Assembly: GCA_038503065.1 (NCBI GenBank)
Contig: JBCAMK010000004.1
Span: 943,001 to 1,007,000 of the forward strand
Direction of reading: 5' to 3'
Origin: Paragyromitra xinjiangensis
Taxonomy: Eukaryota > Ascomycota > Pezizomycetes > Pezizales > Discinaceae
Length of the DNA: 64,000 nucleotides
Part shown: positions 42,574 through 52,735 of the stretch, piece after piece
Layout: the number at the start of each line of letters is the position of its first letter
Position numbering within the stretch: the stretch's first letter is position 1
Translations under genes and position numbers: made by a program
The notes under the pieces: model-generated
The model's database searches: none
Told to the model about the DNA's origin: nothing
What the model saw: the letters and a program-made list of their open reading frames with translations, nothing else

Positions 42574-45013
42574 CTCTTGGTGGTCGTGAACTCTAGGAGG
42601 AACGAGAATTCTCATTGGTTTGGGCATAGGGTGAGTGTCTTACTATGCGCAGTGACGATTTTACAACCACACTATCCATGAAAAAGCCAGGACGTTGATA
42701 GTATTGTAACCAGTTAACGCTTAGAGAAATGTGCTGACGTGACCCATTGGCTTTGATCGGCAACTGTGTCTGTGATTCAGTAAATGCGGTATACATGTAT
42801 GTTTTCTTTTCAAGCTCCCCTCTTTCACAAGCATAGAGATTCTCAGCGAAATTGCACTTCAGGCAACAAGCACAATGCACGCATATTATATTGGGCTTAA
42901 TTATTAAGTTCATGAGAAGAGCCTATAGCTATCGCTAGATAAGCAAGGTTCATTATGGAAACAAAACGGAGACCATAGACCACGGCGGCGAGGGTTTAGC
43001 ACTGTAGTTATATGGCTGAAGATTTGCAGTTTAAGCATGTCTTATAACTTTTGCGATTAAAAGGATATACTATTGCTGGCACAATACGTAATAGAAACCA
43101 TGACATTAACTATAGCAGCCCGGAGAATGAATACCGATTGAACAGCATCAAAGGGCACAAAAAACCATACCCAATCATCCCCGAATCACCCCTATATAAA
43201 CCCCGTTTGCCAGATACAGTCACGAGGTGGGTAATTCGCTAGAAAAAAGGCTAGCCTCGAGCTGCTGTTCACTTGATCGTGAAATTTTATTATCAAGTTG
43301 TATGGTAAGACTAAGATGTGGTAGTTAATAGCAATTATGATAGGTAGCCCGAGAACCTTTAGTCGGGCTGGAATGAGCGTTGCTGCGGATCTTGCCGGTT
43401 TGCGTATGGCCATGGGAGAATTCGAATATTATCATACCTACGCGCTTTACGATCGGTCGCACGCATTAGTTAAGAGTCCGCAAGACAATCGGTATAATTG
43501 GAGATGGATCAGGTTTTATTTCATATGTACCCAATACCGATTATGCCGGTGAGTTTTAACAATTCGGGGTATCCGGCAGATGTGTGTGTAGTTGTAAGAC
43601 CTTTGGAAACTTCTCTCTCATGATCATGCAAGCGTGCCCTATTCGGGAAGTGATCGAATAAAATAGAACAACCCGTGACTCCGACAGCACTTGTCGGTAT
43701 TCCAAAGACCGACGAACGCGAGATAATACGAAATTTATGCTTGAGAGTGACTCTCCAAAGTTCTTGCATATCCGCGAGATAGAGTAGAATTATCCTTTAT
43801 TCCCGAAGCAATTCATTATCTTAATTCGCCTTGTTAAATCTTAGTTACGGGTGTGTATGTGTGGGTACGGGGATAGTGAGTTATTCGAGGGTTAGTTTTA
43901 TATCCAATATACGTACCCCATCGTGCTTCTTCGCTTTTGGATCAGCATTGCCGCGGAGCTATGGCCTTGCTGTGTCATATCTCTTGCACATCAGTTGCAG
44001 CGCGCGGTGGACATTTGGCACTGAATTTTCCGTTTTGGGCATCATATATCGGTGGTAGTGTGATAATATTTTCACTCGGAAGGGCTATTTCATGCCATAC
44101 AAAAACCCGCCAAGTCACATTTCTATATACACTATGGTGCATTCATCGAGTAGGGTATGTGTAAGGAGCACGAATACATAGTGTAAATTGCATTACCTAT
44201 ACAAGTTATGATCAGAGCTTTGTAAGATACACTGGGTTTATGTGTAGTATCTTAAGCTGTAGCCACTCCACACAAATATATTGTGTTATTAGAAACCCGA
44301 AGCTTAAGGTAATGGTGTTTATAATAAAAACCTTAGTTAAAGGGCCCTAGTTTTTTGATTTCTGTCAATATGCCTCATGGTCTCATGGCCTAGCTATCGC
44401 CAATTCTCACCAAACGGCTGAAGGTCCAAGCCTCCCCAGTATTATTCCTTAATTCATTAGTCTTAGCTTCACACACATCCTCTATACACCTTTTGCGCAT
44501 TTCCGGCTCATCCATTTCACACCTCTTTCGCAATGTTCCCACTTTTCACATTCTGTGCGTGTTTGCAATTGACGCACATTTTACGCTAGTTTTACACATT
44601 TTATGCACACACAGACTGCGTGTGGGATATGTCATGTGCACTTTGTACAATTAGGTTCAATGTGTTACATACGCACTGCCCATCCATAGTGTATAGCATG
44701 CAATACCGGTCGTGTTCGAAAATGTTGGTGGGGAGTGCAGACTGGTTTGAAGATGTTGCAGTGATGTGTAGAAACAGGATCTAAAACAGGGTTTAGGCGG
44801 CTACCCCGGTCAACAGGACTCTTACATCCGCAGTAATTTTGCCCACCATTGTGCTGGGTACGGTGTGAGGAGGCATGGGGAGGTCTGTCACCGAATTTTG
44901 CGTTAAGCTGGGTACGGGCACTGCATCTCCCAATCCCCATAGCTCGATCGACCGCAAACGCTAAAACCCACATAACTACATGTACCCACTGTAGTTTCTC
45001 AAGCCAAAGTTGC
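42574..45013. other. Gene-free interval upstream of tyrosinase
   Basis: 2.4 kb with no conserved frames. Contains a CTATATAAACCCC TATA-like motif near 43191 and TTTTACGC/TTTTATGC-type short repeats near 44570-44620. Confidence 0.35.
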
Positions 45014-45020
45014 TATATAA
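45014..45020 (+). promoter_or_regulatory. TATA box of the tyrosinase gene
   Basis: TATATAA in TTGCTATATAAGGAAC lies 79-85 bp upstream of the inferred start codon. Confidence 0.55.
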
Positions 45021-45098
45021 GGAACCCAGGGCCGCCCTCAGACATTGCCCAAGATATTATAGTTCATCGCATCTCGCTAAAACTACTACCCATTCAAC

Positions 45099-47577
45099 AT
45101 GTATATCAATGGCACGGGAACTCTTAGTACCCGACTCAATATCGATGTCTTGAGCGATCCCGCTCCCGAAAACCCACATAAAATCCAATGGGATCTCTTT
45201 TTACGCTCTCTCCTAGAGCTTCAGCAGGCGCCTCCGGAAGACCCCCTGGGTTATTACAGAATCGCTGGTATTAAACTATTTTTTTTGATACTACTCTTAC
45301 AAAAACAACTCTGACGGTGGTAAGGTATCCATGGTTGGCCAACGGACACGTGGCCGGAGATAAATGCGCAGTTTTCAAAGCTTTGGTATTGCTCTCATGG
45401 AAAGTAAGCTTCCCTCTCTTTTAATTCCAGCTTGCCCTAGTTCCGGTGAACAATGTTAGATTCTAACTACGCTGTGTACGGTCTGTAAATAGTACAAAGT
45501 TTCTCACCTGGCACCGCCCCTACATTCTTCTGATGGAAGTTAGTATCATCTAGCACATGACGTATAGAATTAAACGTTGATATTGAACTTCTAGCAACGC
45601 ATTTGTGAAATAGCTGTCAGGTTGGCGAACGATGCACCCCCTGATTTGCGGCCCGTATACATTGAGGAAGCGAAGAAAATCAGAATGCCGTAAGTCAATA
45701 GCAATCCTTTTGGTTCAGCTCATTGACGTATGCGGAATTGACATATGCAGATTCTGGGATTTCGGATATAAATCAGATCTGCCTGCCGCCGCAGTGAAGA
45801 GGACTGCTCTCGTCATTATTCCTGAGAGGGACAGAGAGAACCCAATTACCATACACAATCCTCTATACTCATATAGGTCCACGGGCGCTGGCCTTGATCC
45901 TGTACACTCCCTCGCCCTAGAGGACTCAAGTTCCCTTAAAAGCATAGTCACCCACTAACTGATCTTGTTGATAGTTCATAAATGCGACTAATCGCCCCCC
46001 AGATAGTTTAGTAAATAGAAGGTTGGGAGCCAGCGGGTAAGCAAGGAACTAGGCTTGGTATTTTTATGTGGCTACTAGCTAATCTTGTGCACTTATATTT
46101 AGCCTCCGCTCCGACGTCTACCACGCACTCACCGCTAGGCAAAGATACAATGCATTCAGCAATACAACTGATGGGAACATTTCAATAGAGAAACCACATA
46201 ACAGTGTCCACAGTAGGTACTTTCCTTCATTTCCAGTGTATTTGTTGGAGTTGGTTGTGGATTTTGGTATTAATGTGCTCCTAGATGCGCTCAGCCCCAC
46301 AATGCAGGATCCTTTGGTCACTGCATTTGATCCGATCTTCTGGTAAGTAGAATCACAGATAAATGCAATAGTGGTACTCGAGAGGGTTGCTAACGCGAGT
46401 TAGGTTGATGTATGCCTTACCCTAGCACTTGCTGTAACATTGATTGATTAATTGATTAATTGATGTTGCTATGAGACCACTGCTAACGACGCGACTTATA
46501 GGCATACTGCTATAGACTACTACTATGCAATGTGGCAGGCGAGGAACCCTGATGAGTATTACAACGATAATACACCAGGCGGGATTAGTATCGACAACCA
46601 CCTCGCACCCTTCTACCGTAGCGAGGAGAAGGGTGCATGGACAAGCCGTATGGTCCAAAGGTCTGAGAACCATTTCCCAACGTATGTATACACTGGAGCC
46701 GTAAGAATATGTTTACCCACAGCTAACACTGAAAGTACATATGAGGTGGGATACCAATATCCCGAAACATTGGCAAGTTTGACGGTGGAAGAACGAAAAG
46801 CCGCCGTGAATGCCGCCATTGATGAGCGCTACAAACCCCAAGATGCTAACGGGGGGATCCCCGGGTTGACGAAAGAGAAACCTGTAGATTTTCCCAAGGA
46901 TATTCCACGTATGTCACCCTGCTCCAGGTTAGCCGCACAATGGCTGACTAACTGGTGATGTGCTGCAGCCGAGGCCGTTAGTCGGCGCGAATGGCGGTTG
47001 GTGGCCAAGGTTAAGAAGAACCTAGTCCTGAACAACTTTGGTATCTATTTCTTCCTCGATAAACCGCCCGACGAGGTCGAGGATTGGGCTGCCAAGGCTG
47101 TTGGGTCGTTCCATACTTTCAAGGCCCCTCTGGAGAAATGCGAAAACTGCCAACGTCAGGAAGAATTCTTTATGAATGGGTCGATATATCTGACGGATAG
47201 GTTGGTTGAACGGTTGCCTCGGAATACCTCGCTCTATGATAGAGAAGATGTACAGAATTGGCTGAAGGGGAATTTACACTGGAGGATAGGCAAGGTAAGT
47301 CAGATAAATTCGATTAAAAATAGTAACGCCCTTAACTGATATTTGCATATATATATAGGTGGATGGGACGGAGTACAAACCTCAGGATGAAGACGCAAAG
47401 AGCATCTCTATTAGGTTAGAGAGCTTTGAGGAGGCCTACGTCCCTACCGGTGAAAGTTTCATACCTTCAATAACCGAGGATATCCTTGGTCGCACATTCG
47501 ACCTCCAAGATCATGACGCAGTAGATGCTCGGGGGTCTGCTCAGCTGCCCTCCAGGAGAACCGAAATTGTTTCCTAG
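45099..47577 (+). CDS. Tyrosinase (type-3 copper oxidase)
   Basis: Tyrosinase, oxidising monophenols and o-diphenols to quinones (melanin or phenolic metabolism). Inferred exons are 45099-45267, 45325-45403, 45493-45538, 45595-45689, 45751-45929, 46003-46036, 46103-46342, 46403-46408, 46502-46908, 46969-47294 and 47359-47577 (599 aa). CuA ligands are H59 (GIHGWP), H81 in C79-S-H81 (Cys-His thioether motif) and H90 (LTWHRPY). CuB ligands are H233 and H237 (HNSVH) and H284 in DPIFWLMHTAID. No signal peptide, so the enzyme is probably intracellular. The C-terminal lid-like domain is present. The donor at 45930 (GTTCCC) is weak and the exon 5/6 junction is the least certain. H283 of the usual HH pair is Met. 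Confidence 0.85.
46403..46408 (+). other. 6-nt microexon in the CuB site of tyrosinase
   Basis: GTTGAT follows a CGAGTTAG acceptor (branch GCTAAC) and precedes a GTATGC donor. It joins TG (exon 7) and GCATACT (exon 9) to give W-L-M-H inside the CuB signature. Direct joining of exons 7 and 9 would delete two residues from the signature. Confidence 0.7.
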
Positions 47578-48677
47578 TCCATAACAGCTGGATGCTTGCT
47601 GATGGAAATTTTATTCGAGATCAACTCCCGCCCCAAAAAAAAGGAAGAAAAAAAAGATGCGTCTGTCAGTCAAATATTCATCTAGTGTCAGGTGGGATTA
47701 TCATATGTTGTGTGGTTGTGTAGCAGTGTTATTGGAGAAATGGATTATGAGTTGTATTAGCAGAATGAATTTACGAGATCGATAACAGAACTGAATGCCC
47801 GCGTGGTCATGTGACGAACTTTGAGGAGCGCCTGGATCTGCATCCCAGTAGCGTACCGTAGCGTGTATTCGAGTTCTATTACAAACCTCCCGTGGGCTCC
47901 TGAAATATATTGTGCCCCCTTTGGTAGGCTTTCGCGATGCTTGTTATGCACTGTATCATTGACTCTAACACGCCACCGTTTTCGTTAATATTCGTGTTAC
48001 ATGGCGTAACCCCATCATATCCCCAGAATCAGCTTTAGTCTCACCACCATCCCACCATTACCCTACCTACAGAAGCCCTACTACCCCCGAAGGAAACCAA
48101 TGCCCGCACAGTCAATTAGTCCGTTTCTAGACTAACTACACCTGATTTACTATGGTGAAGTGTCCCCCCCCCCCGCAGACGAAGTGGCTGATCGATGACA
48201 TCGCTGGTGTCCCCCGCTAAACAAGGCTGCATAATTGTTCTATCGCGGGCCATATATATATCATTCCCCCCTCGCCCTATTAGGGACCCCCCTCCACACA
48301 CAGCGCGCCTAGAACCTCGCCCTATTGCCTCCCTATAGCAGGCAGATAGTCGAGTAGACGAGTAGGCAAACAAGTAGTTGGCGCAGGGCGGTAGGTGGAG
48401 GGCAGATGGGGGACCTTGGGAACTTTTAGGAGAGAAGCCACAGCAGGAGTCCGACTATTCAGCTTTGCCCCAGGGAAGACCAACCTATGCAATCGATCAG
48501 CCACTTCACCCTAGGAGGGACATGATACCATAGTAAATACTTTGTCTTTTGCCCAAAGAGACTGTCCGGCCCCACCCCACCATCGATCCCGCCGCCGAGG
48601 AAACATCAATGCATCGACCTACTGCATGCGCGAAACGAATTATGGAATATCATCGGAATCACTACTCTTACCCGTTG

Positions 48678-48745
48678 GAGATGCTCCCTAACACGGGGCG
48701 TGGCTTCGGGGTTGGAAATGATTGAGAGACAGGCACCCGAGAGAG
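48678..48745 (+). repeat. Dispersed repeat A, copy 1
   Basis: A ~66-bp block containing CGTGGCTTCGGGGT and GAGACAGGCACC recurs at the right window edge (63935-64000) in the same orientation. Most differences are transitions. Confidence 0.6.
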
Positions 48746-50492
48746 CTATTTAGATAGGGGTCGTATGCCCACCTCTAGCAAGCAAAAAATCGAGCCTTCT
48801 ATTCCTCCCTACGTGCCCCAATATTACAACAGCTCTGTTGAAAAACTAGAAATCGAGAAATGATTGATTTTCTCGCTTAGGGTCTACAAACTCAAATATA
48901 TAAAAAAACACATACTAGTACAGGAAACTCTTCAACACCGAGATCCCCGTCCTCGTCCCTCGAGCCTCCTACTATGGCCCGCTTCCGGTACCCGATTAGA
49001 GGGCCTTTTTTCAACACACTTCCTGCGCAGGAAGGCCGACCGACCGACCGACAGAGTGACCTATTAGGAGTCTATGGGTTTCTTACCGGCAGTAGTAGGA
49101 TCTTTAAAGCTTTTGTAGGTGATTTTCTGGGTATCAGGATGCGAGCGGTTAAGTTGAAACATTTTGTATCTATAATTATGATCTTCTTATTCATGCTCTT
49201 AAGTTTTGAAAGAACTATATATAGTCCCTATGCGATTTTCTGTGTGTTGGCAAAGGTGGGCGATTTTGTTGTATTTTTCCAAGAAGGCGAATACAAGGTT
49301 GAAATGCGAGTATTATTCTTCTCTCTTCAGTAGCCCCTAAACGAATAAAAAGTCTAACAAAACTGTTCTCCCGTCTTGTTGCCTGTCACTGAACTTACAG
49401 TCGTGGTACCCCGCGGTGCTGGGCTGTTTTGATTGAAACTTGGGAGATTTTCGTTTGGGAGATTTCTCGTGATCTCCTTTCATCTTCAGGATGAAGCACT
49501 GCTGTTTTGCTCTGCCATAGATTAGAGGGCTTAATACCCACGTGTTTAGGCGTATGGTAGTCTGTGTACAAAATGGGTGCTTGGTGTACGACACGCCGCA
49601 GACACTAGGAGCCCACTTGATCCAATGAACTAATCATTGCATTGAGCCCATATCACTCTATTAAAGTAGGTGTACTCTTAGTGGCGTTTTATTAGGCATA
49701 TGTGTGTATATTCGTTAGAAGTGAGCCGATCGCTTCACTAGCCCATTTGCTGATTATCCTGTGCCTCAGGCAGTCCAAGGAGCGGTGGTCTGTTTCTCTC
49801 CTGCAATTAGTATTTTCCCGCTAGCTATTCTCGACTTCGTGTACTGATCCCCTGTGACAAATCATAGTTTTAAATTCATCTCCGAGAAATCCATAGCCAA
49901 AACACATGTCTTCATCCTCGACTAGTGAGAATATAATCAAGTGCCGCAAAATACAAAAAAAACAGCCCAACGATTTATCCTAGCTATTATCTCCTCCGGG
50001 TTCGTTTCTTTGGGCTAGGTCTGCAGGTTTTTCCGCTGGGGCGGGGCCTGTACATGTGGGTGTAGGATTTTGTGCCTTCCCTGTGCTGATCGTGCTAAAC
50101 TTGCTGCGGCTATATTTCTCGAGCTCGTATCGATCGTAAACCTTTTTAGTAGCTGCAAAAAAGTCTATCAGCTAGGCTCACCAAATATTCTTAGTAATCC
50201 CTAACCTTTAAATATATTGGTCTTTAAGCTGTCCCTATCCTCCAGGCAGAGTCCGATCGAACACTGTCTTCGCCCTCAAATTTACCCCACCTTTGGGTAG
50301 CGGGATTGCTAGCTCAATTCCATGAAAAGTACTAGTCAATGCTTCTATAGCAATAGTATCCGTCGGCTCTTGAGGATTGGTGCCAGTGCTATCTTTGCGT
50401 ATCCCTTATGTGCGAGTTTCAGTCGACTCCCGTGCATCGGTGTCGGTGGTGATGGCTATCTATTTGAATTGGGCCTGACGGTTTAAGGGATG

Positions 50493-50568
50493 GAGTACAG
50501 TGTTATGGCTAAGAGGGAGTGACTTTCTATGATCAGTTATCTGGGGTAAGGTGTGCTGGAATAGGTGG
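50493..50568 (+). repeat. Dispersed repeat B, copy 1
   Basis: GAGTACAGTGTTATGGCTAA ... GGTAAGGTGTGCTGGAATAG is repeated at 54406-54481, same orientation, about 85 percent alike by eye. Confidence 0.6.
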
Positions 50569-50750
50569 TAGCTGTTACATGTAATTGTTTGAGGAGCCTA
50601 GCGTTTTATCAGTCGTTTATCAGGCTTTGCTGGAACCTGGCACCAGTCCCGACCACTACAACTATACGGATATGCAAGTGAGAATCAGGAAGTGAATGAC
50701 ACAGAGGTCGGGTAGAGAGCTCAGTTTTTGTGATCCCCATGCGGCCAGCA

Positions 50751-50808
50751 ACCAGCTGAAGTGCTAATGCCATGATGCAGTGCTTAGGTCACTTGAAGGA
50801 AGCCTATA
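50751..50808 (+). repeat. Dispersed repeat C, copy 2
   Basis: Relative of 25242-25308; begins ACCAGCTGAAGTGCTAATG. Confidence 0.4.
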
Positions 50809-51139
50809 TTCATTTTTTCTTCTTTAATAAGATTGATAGTCTAGTGCGGGGAGAAATACGGTTCGTAACCCATAATATGCCAATTGGTCCCACGTAAGTT
50901 CCGATCACTACAAATTACATCTGCTGCCTGGCCCCGATTCTCTATCTTAACAGACACAATATCAATGCAGTACCACAGAGCACTGCAGATAATTCTAGTC
51001 AGCAACTTAGTCTTGTGATGACACATATTAGAAGCTGGATAAACGCTACCTTTTTACCCCTGCGCTGTCTTCTCTTTCCCTACCTCTTTGTTCACGATTT
51101 GCATCCACTACCTAGTACAAACTTCTCTGTATTGTCAAA

Positions 51140-52222
51140 ATGTCCCATATCCTACAACTAGCGTCAGGAAGCCCCTCTGCTGCCCCCGGGGTCGACGAAT
51201 ATCCTATTGATTCAGATTTCGAAGCAGAGCTGATTGCTCAGGCTAAAACTGCTGAGCGCGCTACAAAATTCAAAGTTAAAGCTATCAAGCGTAAAGTAAG
51301 AGTTAGAACAACCGCTTCCAAACGTAAAGCCGCGAACGCTACGAAACACTATGCCACAGCCTCCCCTCATCATTCCAAAGCCAGATATAGACGCACAAAC
51401 AAAAACCGCGCAGGCCGCAGACGAACAGTAGCAGCCATCGGTCTTGCAACTGGCTTTTCCGTCTCCTCCGCACATGCCAGCTGCAGCCGAGATTACATAT
51501 GCCCAGTCTGCGACGAGGAAGTCTATTTCAAAGCTGGGGAAATACGAAGGGAATACTTTTCGCACAGCCGCTCGGCCACACGTTGCAATATTTACGCCAG
51601 TCGCAGTGAGTCAGAAACACACAGATACACAAAGCAACTACTCAAGGCACATCTTGAATCGCACCGGGGGCGTATAGTGATCCGGCACTCGTGTTCTCGG
51701 ACCTGGAAGTCTCGCCCGCACTGTTATGGCGCCGGTTTCAAGTCCAGTAAAATACTAGCGCTCCAAAGCAACGAACGGGTCATACTCGATTATAGCGATC
51801 CAGACGGGGAATGGGTAGCTGACCTTGCAGTTTTGGATAGCGATGGAAATATGAAATATATTATTGAGGTGAAGACACGTTTTGCCACGACGAAAAGGCC
51901 AGAGCCATGGTTTGAAGTTGATGCAAAAGAAATTGTAAGGCAAGAGCATGAGAAGAAGGACATAGTATTGAAAGCACTGCGGCAAACACGCCGCCAAATT
52001 TGCAACATCTGTGAACGGGTTGAAACGCCTTGGGCTGCAAGGATAGAAATTGTTGAGGGCATTCCAACAGCAAGTGGGAAACTTAAGACAAAAAGTATGC
52101 CTTGTAGGTGTTGTGGGACGGTTATGCATAATACACACCAGTGGGTTGCGAATATACCTAGGCAGGTGTGTAAGAAATGTTTTAGGGATGATCCGAAAAG
52201 CATCGAAGCAATGTTCGCGTAG
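51140..52222 (+). CDS. CoiA-like zinc-finger nuclease, paralogue 2
   Basis: 360 aa, single exon, paralogue of the gene at 36418 in the same orientation. The first six residues (MSHILQ), the DEYPIDSDFE block, zinc finger, nuclease core and C-terminal Cys cluster are all shared. The finger keeps C121-P-V-C124, H142 and C149, but the first His of HFAH is Tyr (EYFSH). Nuclease residues are D217, D228 and E243-V-K245, followed by PEPWFEVDAKEIV. The N-terminal linker is strongly basic (Arg/Lys rich). The frame is intact although the proteins have diverged substantially, which suggests selection on both. The leader and 3' flank also resemble those of paralogue 1, so the unit was duplicated as a block. 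Function unknown. Confidence 0.7.
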   Translation: MSHILQLASGSPSAAPGVDEYPIDSDFEAELIAQAKTAERATKFKVKAIKRKVRVRTTASKRKAANATKHYATASPHHSKARYRRTNKNRAGRRRTVAAIGLATGFSVSSAHASCSRDYICPVCDEEVYFKAGEIRREYFSHSRSATRCNIYASRSESETHRYTKQLLKAHLESHRGRIVIRHSCSRTWKSRPHCYGAGFKSSKILALQSNERVILDYSDPDGEWVADLAVLDSDGNMKYIIEVKTRFATTKRPEPWFEVDAKEIVRQEHEKKDIVLKALRQTRRQICNICERVETPWAARIEIVEGIPTASGKLKTKSMPCRCCGTVMHNTHQWVANIPRQVCKKCFRDDPKSIEAMFA

Positions 52223-52735
52223 TTGTAGCTGGGTCGTTGATAACGACGAGATCGGGAGGTATGTTGAACCCAATACTTCTTAAAAAACGAAATGAAGTGA
52301 AATGGAATAGCTAAGCTTTCCTATAGGGATCTTTGCTATTAAAATTCGATTTTAAACATCTTCCGAAGCATCCTACCAAGCATCTAAGCACAATACAGAA
52401 GAGATATAAGTTATGCGTGTCATTGGGGAGATCTCGAGGCTATATATGGGGGCCTGAGAAGTAGATATCGGAAATCCAAGTTGATTTGAGAGGAAATTTT
52501 TGTGTTTATATTTCTATAGCTTGGTGATGGATACAATTAATGGGCCAGGCAAGAAGGAAATCATATCTTCAGTAATGCATCCTGAAACTTCCGCCCTCCC
52601 ATATAGATCATGATTAGCTGCTTATGAGGCTAAAGCCACATGTATGCTACATCTGATACCATACCAACGTGGTGACTGTAGAGTGTTTCAGAGAAATCAA
52701 ACGAACCTACGTCTTCTACATTCCGCCTATAACTG
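52223..52735 (+). repeat. 3' flank duplicated with paralogue 1
   Basis: Patches similar to 37537-37905 (AATAGCTAAGCTTTC, CAAGCATCTAAG, then GTGGTGACTGTAGAGTG versus GTAATGACCATGAAGTG). Marks the 3' extent of the duplicated unit. Confidence 0.5.

Larger units (their letters stand above)
47578..51139. other. Gene-free interval between tyrosinase and the second CoiA-like gene
   Basis: 3.6 kb holding dispersed repeats (listed), a C-tract near 48166, and a CGAC microsatellite near 49038-49050. Small frames here (for example 48974-49333) are not family-like. Confidence 0.35.

Noticed and set aside
45930..46002. Continuous reading of tyrosinase exon 5 to the TAA near 45957
   Set aside because: It would truncate the enzyme before the CuB site although all later exons are intact. 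A 73-bp intron with a CTAAC branch restores the frame, despite a weak donor.
46702..46736. Possible 35-bp intron in tyrosinase exon 9 (GTAAGA...GAAAG)
   Set aside because: Too short, and removal would shift the frame away from the conserved downstream VGYQYPE segment.
48974..49333. 119-codon frame with a hydrophobic stretch
   Set aside because: Unsupported composition, includes a CGAC microsatellite, no family match.
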